Part shown: in pieces, positions 11,414 to 22,532 of the stretch
How positions within the stretch are numbered: the stretch's first letter is position 1
Layout of the letters: the number at the start of each line of letters is the position of its first letter
Notes under the pieces: model-generated
Database searches by the model: none
What the model was told of the DNA's origin: nothing
What the model saw: only the letters and a program-made list of their open reading frames with translations
Source of the DNA: Solen grandis
Taxonomy: Eukaryota; Mollusca; Bivalvia; Adapedonta; Solenidae
DNA: 64,000 nucleotides
Reading direction: 5' to 3'
Assembly (NCBI GenBank): GCA_021229015.1
Contig: CM037785.1
Coordinates: 41,838,682-41,902,681, forward strand
Made by a program: the position numbers and the translations under genes

Positions 11414-12252
11414 CAGTCGAACCCTGGTTACTCCACCACCTCTCATTCAAATACCCGGTGTCATTCGAAATACTTTGTTGGTTCCGATCACTCTCCTTCT
11501 CATTTCTATATAAAAATATCTGTGTTATTCAAATTGTGCCATTCAAATACCTGGTCACATCCGAAAAGACTTTTTGGCCCGTGCCAATCAATTCGTATGA
11601 TTTTCGTACCTCCTTATCCGAAGTGACTGACGAGCATTAATTACCGGGGACATTTTGAAAATAAACAATGGAAAGGTGCGAACGTCAAATAATTACTGAA
11701 ATGGGTGGAGACAGCCGCTTACAGCTTACATAAATTGTTAATATTGGGTGTTTGTGCAGTTAAATCATAAAGGTGATGATTTTGGTATTTCGGATACGCT
11801 GGTAAAGGAAAATTTAAACAAGTGTAACAAGCAGACCATGATTACATCGTTTTTCGAGAAGACGTTAATGTAACGATGATACATGTAGTTACTTGTGGTT
11901 AAGTCGGACATGATGAATGTTCATGTATCCAGAAAAAATGAATATTGGTAAATTAAGTATTAATTATCCATTGCTGTTTTCAAGACGGTGTTGATATTAG
12001 GTACATGTAGTCGCTCGTGATTTAGTAAGACCTGATAAATGTACATGTATGTATTTTGAAATGAAAATTTTTTATTTTAATTATTAATCACAACATATTT
12101 TAAAAAGTGTACATAATACGTTCACTGCATGAAAAAAGTGGGTGGGATGGGCTTTTGTCTCAACGATCGACGTGATTTGGGTTATTCGAATACATGCCTT
12201 ACTCGAAATAAAACGCTGATCCCTGGGATTTCGAATAGCCGAGGTTCGACTG
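11414..12252. mobile_element. Non-autonomous pogo/Tigger-like element with TA target site
   Basis: 839 bp bounded by imperfect terminal inverted repeats of about 20 bp: CAGTCGAACCCTGGTTACTC at the left and, read on the other strand, CAGTCGAACCTCGGCTATTC at the right. TA dinucleotides flank both ends (11412-11413, 12253-12254). Removing it restores the satellite string GCAAATATATAAATAG. TA duplication and the CAGTCGAACC-type ends fit the pogo/Tigger branch of Tc1/mariner. No transposase frame remains. Confidence 0.7.
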
Positions 12253-12254
12253 TA

Positions 12255-12420
12255 TATAAATAGATTTGTACTTTTCTGAAAAAAATAGTAAACTTTGGGA
12301 TTTAAACATTTTTTCTTTTTGTAAGAAATTTCCCATAACACTGTTACGAAGGCTGACTTATTTTTTTTTTTGCGGTCAAAGCTAATCAGTATCAATTTTA
12401 ATTCCGCAATTACCTTTTCA
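12255..12420 (-). repeat. Satellite-like array, inverted, last partial unit
   Basis: The unit split by the 839-bp element continues here (core near 12377), then ends against a different dispersed repeat. Confidence 0.65.
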
Positions 12421-12469
12421 TAATTTTTGAGTTTAAAGTCTGGACAAAAATTAAGTATGAACATTTACA

Positions 12470-12705
12470 AAGGGCAATAACTCCAAAATTACATGGCAGA
12501 GAGTTGTGGTTCTTAGTTACTGCACTCCCCCTCAATGAGATCTATCCACATATGAAATTTCATCTTGATACCTTTTATACTTTTTGAGTTGTGGTTCAGA
12601 CAAACAAAACCTGACAGATGGCCGGCCGGCCAGACAGCCTGACAGACAAACTGAATCCATTATACCCCCCTTACAACTTCATTGTGCAGGGGGGTATAAC
12701 AAGAT
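12470..12705. repeat. Dispersed repeat with GGGCAATAACTCC start and GGGGTATAAC end
   Basis: Starts AAAGGGCAATAACTCCAAAA and ends in a small inverted pair, TATACCCCCC near 12661 and GGGGGGTATAAC near 12690. The terminal palindrome and the absence of coding capacity suggest a mobile fragment. Class unknown. Confidence 0.5.
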
Positions 12706-12982
12706 TAAATTGACCATTCCTTTTATATTTTAAATACTAGTTACAAACAGGGACTCTATATTATAAGACTTAGTACAATATCTGCTAAGGGAGAATACCC
12801 ATGTCAAAATAATTCAAAATGCTCTTTGTGTTGCCTCCCTTTATAAGTCAAGCGCGCAGAAGTTCAAAGATTTTTTTTTATTTCTCGTTTTTTAGTCTGC
12901 AAAGCAACGGGTCTTGTTTTTTAGTATTATATTATTAGTACTATATTATTAATATTATATAGTATTAAGCAACCCTGGACAC

Positions 12983-13070
12983 ACCCTGCCGGGATTCGAA
13001 CCCACGCGGTGAGGGGCTGAGTGGGTGTTAAAGTCAGTGACTTTACCCTCTCAGCCACGGAGCCCCCCCC
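12983..13070 (-). mobile_element. SINE family A fragment (tRNA-like head only)
   Basis: On the minus strand it reads a GGCTGAGAGGGTAAAG box A region and GGGTTCGAATCCCGG box B. The body and tail are missing. Confidence 0.7.
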
Positions 13071-13479
13071 GTCCCCCAAAATTCTGTGAAGCAGGGGTAT
13101 AAAGCATGCATATGAACCATGGTTTCAACCATTTTATTCAATAGGGGGATAACACTAAGTTAAGCATCAGTTAATAACTGTGCAAACTGGACTGTGATGC
13201 TCAAGTTTTATGTATACCTTTGTTCATATATGGCTAACTGTTCAAACTGAATGCTCTAAATTTCCTGTAGTAAGTGACTGTGTATATAAGCAGCAAAACT
13301 TTTGATCCACAATCTTCTTACTTACAAGTACTGACCAACAGTCAACAAGGGGATGGGTTAAAGGACAACTAGAAATGTATCCATAGGACACGGATGCCTC
13401 CGCCATTTTGTTTATTAGATGCTATTTTTGTCAGTGAATATGATGAAAAATTGAAAATATAAAGGATGGTTTAAAGATC

Positions 13480-14665
13480 AAATGAGTGCTGTGACCCTGA
13501 CCTAAACCAAGTGATGTGACTTTAACCTTCAAGCTAGCATTCTGGTACTTGTTTTACAACACGCTGTTTTATCCTAAGGATCCCTTGTGCCAAGCTATTT
13601 CAAAACATGACTATACACAAAAAAGATGCAGCCTAAACAGGACTGATTTCACAAATTTCTAGCTCAACTGCTGTGACCTTGACCTTTAAGCTAGCAACTT
13701 GGTTCTTGTTTGAGCCAAGTTATTTCAAACCACAACTATTCACAACAAAGTTAAAGCCGGAACACGATTTTAAGGTCAACCAAGTGCTGTGACCTTTACC
13801 TTCAAGCTAGGGACCTTGTTTTTGTTTGTGACACATTGTCTTGTCCTCAGGATCACTTGTGCCAAGTTATTCAAGACACAACCAATCACAACAAAGTTAA
13901 AGCTGGAACACAATTTTAAGGTCAACCAAGTGCTGTAACCTGACCTTCAAGCTATCAACCTAGTTCTTATTTGCAACACATCATCTTGTCCTAAGGATCA
14001 CTTGTGCCAAGTTATTTCAAGACACAACTATTCACAACAAAATTAAAGCTTGGACACCATTTTAAACACCACTATATAAAACAAAGTTACAGCTGGGACA
14101 AGATTTAAAGGTCAACTGAGTGCTGTGTCCTTGACCTTCAAGCTATCAACCTGCTTCTTGTTCATGACACAATGTTTTGTCCTGAGGATCACCTGTGCTA
14201 TATTATTTGAAAAACAACCAAAGACCAAAGTTACAGCAAGGCTCAACTGAGTGCTGTGACCTTGACCTTCAAGCTAGCAACCTGGTTCTTATTTGCAATA
14301 CATCATCTTGTCCAAAGGATCACTTGTGCAAATTTATTTGAAAGGGACAAGATTTTAAGGTCAACGGAGTGCTGTGACCTTGACCTTATAGCTAGCAGCC
14401 TGGTTTTTGTTCTTAACACGTTGTCTTATGCTAAGGGTCACTGGTGCCAATTTATTTGAAAAAATCAATTAAGACCAAAGTTATAGCTGGGACATAATTT
14501 AAAGGTCAACCAAGTGCTGTGACCTTGACCTTCAAGCTAGCAACCTGGTTCTTGTTTGCGACACATCGTCTTGTCCTTAGGATCTCTTGTGCCAAGTTCT
14601 TTTAAAAAGCGACCATAAATAACAAAACTACAGCTGGGACAAGAATTCTTGAACACACATACACA
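13480..14665 (+). repeat. Degenerate minisatellite with GTGCTGTGACCTTGACCTTCA core
   Basis: Eight units of about 110-190 bp. Cores lie near 13486, 13669, 13782, 13929, 14119, 14249, 14368 and 14513. Each unit adds AAGCTAGCAACCTGGTTCTTG, a GTCCTAAGGATCACTTGTGCC segment and an ACAACAAAGTTAAAGC segment. A CA-rich tract (about 14655-14675) ends it. It is non-coding, with short frames only. Confidence 0.8.
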
Positions 14666-15381
14666 CACACACAAACTGACAGGTGTAACACTATATGCCT
14701 GCTGCCATTTCATGGTGGGGGCATAAAAAAGAAAAGCAACAAGTCTTCTGAAGTTTATCTTTATTGTTTTGTTGGTAAAATCCATATATGTCACAGAACT
14801 TCTGACTTTTTATTTCAATAAAAAAAAAAACAAAAAAAAACAGGACATTAATTAAATATCTGGTTTTAAATCATTAGTAGTGACAGAAAAAAAAAATGTT
14901 TCCTCATTTCCTCAGTTAAAATTATGACTGTGCGTAGAACAGTGACCAACTACCCTCATTTGTCTGTCCCATGGTCAAACAGATACAGATGTAAGAGGTG
15001 GGGGTGATCATTTGTGTCTAGTGTGTTCAACAATTGCTAATCATGGTTTACATGAACATGAATGAATATGGTACTAAAACAAACACCATGCAATCATGAG
15101 AGAGATAATTAATCCAGGACAGATTATGTAAAAACAACGAAATAGTACTATAGTGAAAATACATTCAAATTTGACATTTTGTTGATGTGAATGAATTTTC
15201 TAACCTAACTAAGATATATGTTTAACACATATTAAATCCAGTAAAACTTTTGTTTACGGTGCTTTCCTTTATACAGCAAAGTTCCAATATAGCACACTCC
15301 ATTATAACCCCAAAACCAATATAACAACACCAAATCCTTATCTTATAATTTTTTTAGGTGACTTAAGGTATATTTAAAAGT

Positions 15382-15481
15382 TATAATGCAGTCAAGTTAT
15401 AATGCAGTCAAAGTTATAATGCAGTCAAGTTATAATGCAGTCCAAGTTATAATGCAGTCCAAGTTATAATGCAGTCAAGTT
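15382..15481 (+). repeat. 16-17-bp minisatellite, about six units
   Basis: Tandem AGTTATAATGCAGTCA units, nearly identical, so recently expanded. Confidence 0.9.
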
Positions 15482-16652
15482 AAATAAGCAATCATAAATA
15501 CAATTAAATAATAAATCATCATATATGGCTTGAAAATATGTGAACTTAAATTGCTTTCTGTTTTCATAAAAGTGTCATGTTTTCTTGACCATTCAAACAC
15601 ACCTTTTCATTATATAAAAACTAAAAAAAAAAAAAAACTAAAAAAAAAAAAGCAAGGGGAATAAGTAGCAAATAAAATAACAAATTCTTAACATTAGTTT
15701 TCTCCCTTTGTATATATTTTGTTTATAGCACTAACAATTATAATTCAGAAGCACAATCCTGCCTAGACCCTAACAATAAACTGTAACATGATATGTTTTG
15801 ACTAATAAAAAAACCAACAATGACACAACAATGGCAAATAATATATAACAAAAAATGTAGGTTTTAAGCTAATATTACACAGATATCCCAAATGAGTTAC
15901 TCTTCCATTCACAGATGCAGTACCTGTTCCAAAGATACACTCCAAATTTATATTTCAGATGAACCCTCACACTTAACTATCACTAGTCATTTTTTTATAA
16001 ATATTTTTATTACCTTAAACAGGTTATTTCCTCTAGCCAAAAACTAAAATAACTGCCATATTTTCCCAATAAATGTTTTTGTCTTGAAAGAAATAATTCA
16101 CGGAATTTTAATGAAATTTGTGATACCATCATAATTTCAATGTTGATTTGAAACTTTCTAAGACATACACCGCCTTTAACAAACTAATTTCATTGTTAAT
16201 CTAAAACACTCTCAATATCTTATTATTTTTTCAATTTTTTGACTTGTAAAACTAATTTTCTCAACATGAAAGCCACAGGCAGTAAAGGAAAATCTAAAAA
16301 CAAAATCACTGCTCACAGATTAGCAGATACATGTAAACTACACCCATATTTTTATGATCACACTCATTTTAAACAAGAGTGCTTGAGTATACATGGATAC
16401 CATTACTACCTATGTGCATATACCCCCAACATACTGAGGAAAGACTAACTAATGGATGACTTGAGATTTTTTCCTGAACACTATATTGCACTAGTCTGCT
16501 TCATTTCTAATCTAAGTTCAAAGGCTTTGATTTATGCAGTGTACGTTTATAAGAGATGTAGTAAACTCAATTAACGGACTAAATGATTTACTGTCACTGA
16601 AAAGAAATATTATTTGTATGACAATTCATCATGGTGCATGCAAAGCTTTAAG

Positions 16653-16800
16653 GTAATCAATCCATCATTAAATAATAATCATGGTTCTTCAAGAGCTTAT
16701 GAAGACTTTAGACCAGATGCAAGCATCCACTGACTTAGAGTTATAGGCTCTTTTGCTCAATAAAAGAACGCATTTTCTATAAATTTCCACAATCACTTGA
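16653..16800. repeat. Dispersed repeat, copy 1 (second copy at about 50370)
   Basis: Shares AATCNATCCATCATTAAAT followed by ATCATGGT and a downstream GACTTAGAGTTATAG-like segment with the stretch at 50370-50510. Two diverged copies; class unknown. Confidence 0.45.
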
Positions 16801-17677
16801 TCACAATTCAATGATGGATGGATTAGCTTAAACAAAATCTTCATGAATTTTTATAACAATATTGGAAAGACAGAGATATATATATCTTTTAGCTACAAAG
16901 CCCCTAAGAGGATCTCAGGTATTTAAATTTACCCCTATCCAATGAAGTTGCTCATTTCTGCTTTCCACTTCAGCCCTAACCTCAACAAACATTAAAGTCT
17001 GTGTTTCCTAACCCCACACCACGGTCTGTCACTCATAAAATGCCATCAAGACTTCAACAGATTCCAGACTACATGTACTTTGTAAGCAACATACAAGCAA
17101 AAACAAAAGTGGTAATATACCAATATATCTAAATACAAATTAAAACAACTGGATATGTGGACAAACATAAATGATACGCCCTGATCTCCCATACTGATAT
17201 CAAATATCCCTTATTGGCATGAAGGAATCGGCATATAAATAAGTCTATTGCTCTACAACACCTGACTTAGACATCAGAAATTTGCTTACATGAAAATACC
17301 AGTATAGGCAATTCCACCTAGCTTTGTTTTCATCATAACTAAGTGACCATTTTCTCAATGTTTGCAGATAAACATGTAGTCTAACAAAGATACATATCAA
17401 ATAAAGTATATATGCATTGAAAATAGCCAAGTCGGGCAAAGGGCACAATTGTGAAGGAGGTGTATTTCAGATTTTCTTTTTTTTATTTGTTTTTCAACTA
17501 ACTTTGAATTGAAGAAAAAATCACAAATTAATCTTAATAAAAAAAAATGTTTTTGTTTTATTATTAGTAGTAGAATTTGTAGCAGATTTCGTTTAAATAA
17601 TAAATATGTTTTAACTTCTTAGGTTTTATATTAGAAAATAACACATCTTTACTTTTTCCTAGCCTTAAAACTTACAA

Positions 17678-17708
<31 letters not shown>

Positions 17709-17859
17709 CGACACAAGCACACACACAAACAGCAGTAAACTAACACAGCCTGAGATCCACGTAACATAATAACTAGCAACAAGACACGGCATAATTTAAC
17801 AATAATGTATGACATCCAAGCCTACCAAGTCCTAGTCTAACATAGTGAGGCTAACCCAC

Positions 17860-18135
17860 ACAGGTTATCTCTCTATTTCCCTCCATACCGAGGCCAATCT
17901 TCTCAATATCCCTTCATACAAAGACTACCAAAAAGCTTTTTCCTTCAATGTCCCTTTATATTCTCTCTCTCTGTCTCAATATATTTCATTACTGAGGTTC
18001 ACCCTCTAAACCCTCTCTCTCTCTCTCTCTCTCAATATCCCTCATTAATGAGGTCTATCCATTCAAGTGATTCAAGTCTCTCTCAATATCCCTCATTACT
18101 GAGGCTTACCCAGTCAATCTCTCAATATACTGCCA
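17860..18135 (+). repeat. Degenerate minisatellite with CTCAATATCCCTCATTACTGAGG core plus (CT)n
   Basis: About five to six imperfect units built on the CTCAATATCCCTCATTA core and interspersed with CT dinucleotide runs (about 17958-17972 and 18015-18034). Confidence 0.7.
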
Positions 18136-18416
18136 TACAGGGCCGACCTACACATGCTAAATGCAGACTTGGTTAAATGTATATTTACTTTTACCCCAAA
18201 AACGTCTCAAAATTATTGCATAAATAGAGCTATAGAATTACACTTCTCCGAATAATATCTTGGTATTATGGCAATATTACATTAATAGTCTTCCAAATAA
18301 ATTCTCTGAAACAGAGAAAAATAAAGTGTCTGCAGAAAGGTACATTTGTGTCAGATACCTGTGTGTGCGTATGTATGTGTGTGCTTGTGCAGAGACACAG
18401 GCAGAAAACACTCCCC

Positions 18417-18650
18417 TTGAGTGCCTGAAAAGCGTAGTGGTAATGAGCTTTGCTTCTCATCAAGCGTCCTGGGTTCGATTACTGGTCACATACGTGAAAG
18501 GGAATAGTGGTCGCCTGTTCAGGCACATGGGTTTCCCCCATGCTCTCCGGTTTTCTCCCACAATAATGACCACATACGCCGCCACCAAAGCCATCAAGAG
18601 TGATTAATATAAGTTGTGAGAACTTGTTTCGTAATCAATGTAAAGTAAAT
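18417..18650 (+). mobile_element. tRNA-derived SINE, family B, with 11-bp target duplication
   Basis: Box A-like TAGTGGTAATGAG (about 18435) and box B GGGTTCGATTAC (about 18471), a body containing GGGTTTCCCCCATGCTCTCC and CCGGTTTTCTCCCACA, and an A-rich tail GTAAAGTAAAT. Flanked by perfect direct repeats AAACACTCCCC (18406-18416 and 18651-18661). The 115-codon frame over it is not a gene. Confidence 0.85.
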
Positions 18651-18671
18651 AAACACTCCCCAGTTAAGGGC

Positions 18672-18985
18672 ACAGTCAAGTCTACCCTAGTTTAAAACTG
18701 TCAAGTCTAGATTAGAACAGTTTATCCTAAAGTATAATAGTCTCTATTAGATTATAACAGTTTCCCTTCAAATACAAGCCTCTCCCTCTAGATTTGAACA
18801 GTCTCCCCTAGCTTAAAACTGTATCTTCCCAAAAGTAGAAAGTCTCCTCTACATTAGAAGTTTCCCCCAGATTATGAGTCTCTCCTAGATTAAAACAATT
18901 CTTCCCTGCATGTTAGAACAATTTCCCAACGATTAGAACAGTCTTATTGTCTCCTCTAGACTATAACAGTCTCTCCTTTGATTTC
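18672..18985 (+). repeat. Degenerate about 25-30-bp minisatellite
   Basis: Repeated AGTCTCCCCTAGATTAGAACAG-type units, ten or more, strongly diverged. Confidence 0.75.
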
Positions 18986-20102
18986 CATGCTTTGCAAATG
19001 TTTTCTTTACTCCAACTTGGGTGTCTGTTATGTATACCTTGAATTTTACATGTAGGATTTTATCAAATGAAAAAAAAAAATTCACAAGCAGAAACAAAAA
19101 ATTGTTTCCAATTCAACAATGTAACTGTTGTTAAAAAATAATTGCAAAATATTGTGAAACAATTGCAGAAAAATATTACATAATTAAAATCAAGAATGCT
19201 TACATACAGAGCATGAACAAAGATATTCATTTGTTATATAACAATACCAACATACTTTTTTTGTTGAAGATGAAGAATTAAACATTCTTGGTTAACAGAA
19301 CTAACATATAAACCATTGCCTTGGAATATATCCCTATTATTGATAGTCATATGTTGGTAGAAAGGTTATGTGTCGTACATGTGAAATTGATAAAAATAAA
19401 CTGATTTTAAGGCAAAAAAAAAATATCAACAAGAAAAAAATCAAAATGGCTGAATGTGATGTAATAAAAATACAGTCTAGCAATAGAAAATTAAAGAACA
19501 TCTTGTTAGGGCTTTTAAGCTGACACTGACTGGAAACTTGTTGATATAACAAGATTTTTCTCTTTGGGAATGAATTTAAAGATTTTATGAAATAGTAGAG
19601 AATGAAAAGATAAAAGTACAATTCTAAACTTTAAATTTGTTCTTTGGAAAAATTAGAAAAGTTCATTTCACACGCACAATTTTATATGATTAATTGTATA
19701 ACAATGCTATGTTTATTTTTTTTATAACAATAAGTGTAAAACTGAGACAAAAATAATGTGATTAAAATGTTCAGAAAAAGTATTCAACAAACCCCACTTT
19801 TCCTGACAGAATAAGATAAACAACACATACTCTGCGTGCTATGTGATGAAAATCAAACAATGTATAGAACATATAACAAGATTCTAATTCTGTCAAGTTT
19901 GATATTTTTTCTCTGAGACTGAGGTTAACACAACAGTGTAAAACTGAGTAGTACAACTGGTTACCAGGTACCAGACATTGCACAATGTAACAGCAAATTG
20001 CTGATCAGCCAATAAAGTCCTGGCTTAAACTGCTATGAAAATAGCAGACTATATGCAAGGGTTTCTCAAAATGTGCACATCCACTCATTATCTAAAAAGA
20101 AA

Positions 20103-21690
20103 TTAATTTAAACAAGAGGGCCATGATGGCCCTGAATCGCTCACCTGAGTACCATTGCTTCAACTGATGTCAAGGTTTTTAAACAGACAAGGATTCTGAT
20201 ATAACTTAATCTAAAACATTTTACCCCTGACAATACTACACACCAAATATCTAAGCAATGGGCCATATGGTTTCAGAGAAGACTTGGGCGCAGGGTCATT
20301 TATCACCCTAGGGCCAAGACTTTGAAAATCTTTGTAATGAACCATTAGATGCTACTACATACCAAAAATCTTAGCTCTAGGCCTTATTGATTCATAGAAG
20401 AAGATTTTTTTAAGATTTTCCTATTTAACTCTATGTAAAACAAGTGACCCCAGGTGTGGGGTCATTTATCACCATTGGGCTATGATTTGTACAATCTTGG
20501 TAGTGGCCCATAAGATGATGCTACATACAAATATCTAAGCTCTAGGCCTAATTGATTCATAGAAGAAGATTTTTTTAAGATTTTCCTATTTAACTCTATG
20601 TAAAACAAGTGACCCCAGGTGTGGGGTCATTTATCACCATTGGGCTATGATTTGTACAATCTTGGTAGTGGCCCATAAGATGATGCTTCATACCAAATAT
20701 TTAAGCTCTAGGCCTTATGCATTCATGGAAGAAGATTTTTTAAGATTTTCCTATATAACTCTATGTAAAACAAGTGACCCCTGGTGCGGGGTCATTTATC
20801 ACCATAGGGCTATGATTTGTACAATCTTGGTAGTGGCCCATAAGATGATGCTAAATACCAAATATCTAAGCTCTAGGCCTTATGGATTCATAGAAGAAGA
20901 TTTTTTTAAGATTTTCCTATATAACTCTATGTAAAACAAGTGACCCCTGGTGCGGGGTCATTTATCACCATAGGGCTATGATTTGTACAATCTTGGTAGT
21001 GGCCCATAAGATGATGCTTCATACCAAATATCTAAGCTCTAGGCCTTATGGATTCATAGAAGAAGATTTTTTAAGATTTTTCTATATAACTCTATGTAAA
21101 ACAAGTGACCCCTGGTGCGGGGTCATTTATCACCATAGGGCTATGATTTGTACAATCTTGGTAGTGGCCCATAAGATGATGCTACATACCAAAAATCAAA
21201 AGGTTAGGCCTTGTGGTTTCGGAGAAGAAGATTTTTTCAAGTTTTTCCTATATTAGCCTATGTGAAATCAAGTGACCCCTGGGGCGGGGCCAATTTTGAC
21301 CCCAGGGTCATAATTTGTACAATCCTGGTAGAGAGTCATAAGATCATGCTACATACCAAAAATCAAAAGGCTAGGCCTTGTGGTTTCAGAGAAGAAGATT
21401 TTTTAAATTTTCATTTTTAAAATCTATTTTTAGCTCCTGTGACCTAATTATGCGATGGACCAGAACCATTTATACAACTTTAGTAGAGCTTCATCCAAGG
21501 AACATTCCTGCAAAATATTTTTCAAATTGGCCAAGCCGTTTAGGAGGAGATGTTGTTTGAAGCAATTGTTGACGCCGGACGCACGGACGCACGCACGCAC
21601 GCACGGACGCACGCACGGACGACGGACGACGGACAAAAGGCGATCAGAAAAGCTCACCTTGAGCACGTTGTGCTCATGTGAGCTAAAAAT
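20103..21690 (+). repeat. Repeat element with six about 165-bp tandem units and a GGACGCAC tail
   Basis: Starts AACAAGAGGGCCATGATGGC. Tandem units follow with GTGACCCC landmarks at 20444, 20609, 20774, 20940, 21105 and 21272 (periods 165, 165, 166, 165, 167). Then come diverged sequence, a short GGACGCACGCAC tract (about 21578-21630), and a GAGCACGTTGTGCTC hairpin near the AGCTAAAAA end. The first words and the closing hairpin suggest a bounded dispersed element with an internal minisatellite. Its class is not assigned. Confidence 0.75.
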
Positions 21691-21766
21691 GTGTCTTCCT
21701 GAAAAGTAGACAGTCTTTTTCAAATGATAACTGAAGAACACCTATCTTCAGGAGATGCCATTGGGG

Positions 21767-21772
21767 TTTATT
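21767..21772 (-). terminator. Candidate MOB2 polyadenylation signal
   Basis: AATAAA on the minus strand, 468 bases after the MOB2 stop codon and the first clear one found downstream. The bivalve repeat at 20103-21690 begins just beyond it. Confidence 0.35.
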
Positions 21773-22239
21773 GCTGGTAATCTGACGAGATTTGTGGTTT
21801 GTGTCCATATGACAATGATCCTATGGCTCCAGGTGGAAGATCCCTGGAAAGAGGTTTTTTGAAGAAATTCCCTGGCACACATTATATCCGTCTCTCCCTC
21901 CACACCACTGGAGTATTTCACTGACTAGGATGAGCATGCTGGGTGAATATCATAATTAAAACAGTGCTATGGGCATAACTCCAAAAAATCAACAACAAAT
22001 AAAAGAGTCCCTTTCTCTCTTGGCTCAATGTAGAAATTTCTAAGTGCAGATAAGTCAAGTTTCAACATCACAAAATGTGCACCACAGTGCTACAGTACTG
22101 TGGGTCCCCCCATCACAAAGTTGCCCCACCCACCCCACGCCCTGGGACACGCCCCCCACAATAAATAACAACATGCACCAGGAGTCCATCACATGGGAAT
22201 AACAAGTCACTGCAGGCGTCTGTGCATCCGTCCGTCCTG

Positions 22240-22532
22240 CTACGTGCGGGATATCTGTGGGGCCACCTGCGAACCCTCGTTTTGATTAGGATCTGGCAAC
22301 TGTTTTATTAAAGCTTTTAAAAGTTCGTTTAACACCTCGTAGTCTTTCTCCTCCAGCAAGTCAAATTTCAAGTTAAACACCATGAAGTGTGTGAACAAAC
22401 TATTCATATGGCCATTAATGTTCAGATTCACCAATTCCTTGTAATGGACATGGTATATATGAGCTAGAATATGGAACAGGTACTTGTGGATTTTTTTCAC
22501 AGTGGCTTCAAACCCACTCGGAAACTGCTGAC
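22240..22532 (-). CDS. MOB2: MOB2 exon 5 (last coding exon)
   Basis: Begins after the acceptor TTTGTCTACAG with GT completing Gly160 and ends at TAG (22242-22240). Encodes residues 161-256: FPSGFEATVKKI, the zinc-binding AHIYHVH (His184, His189), NINGHMNSLFTHF, FDLLEEKDYEVLNELL and the polar tail. The open frame extending to 22593 crosses the acceptor into the intron and its ATG is not a start. Confidence 0.93.

Larger units (their letters stand above)
14740..20100. other. Long AT-rich stretch without a recognisable gene
   Basis: Holds A/T homopolymers (for example 14819-14841, 15625-15650, 17681-17702), simple sequence, the minisatellites and SINE listed separately, and otherwise unique AT-rich DNA. 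Frames of up to 115 codons here lie in repeats or have no domain. It lies 3' of MOB2 on the minus strand, so a very long 3' UTR cannot be excluded, but nothing in the sequence demands it. Confidence 0.55.

Noticed and set aside
18260..18607. 115-aa coding frame
   Set aside because: Most of it lies in SINE family B, bounded by an 11-bp target duplication.
20647..21256. Two similar protein-coding genes of 92-95 aa
   Set aside because: They are the same 165-bp tandem unit read through; no start context, domain or splice signals.
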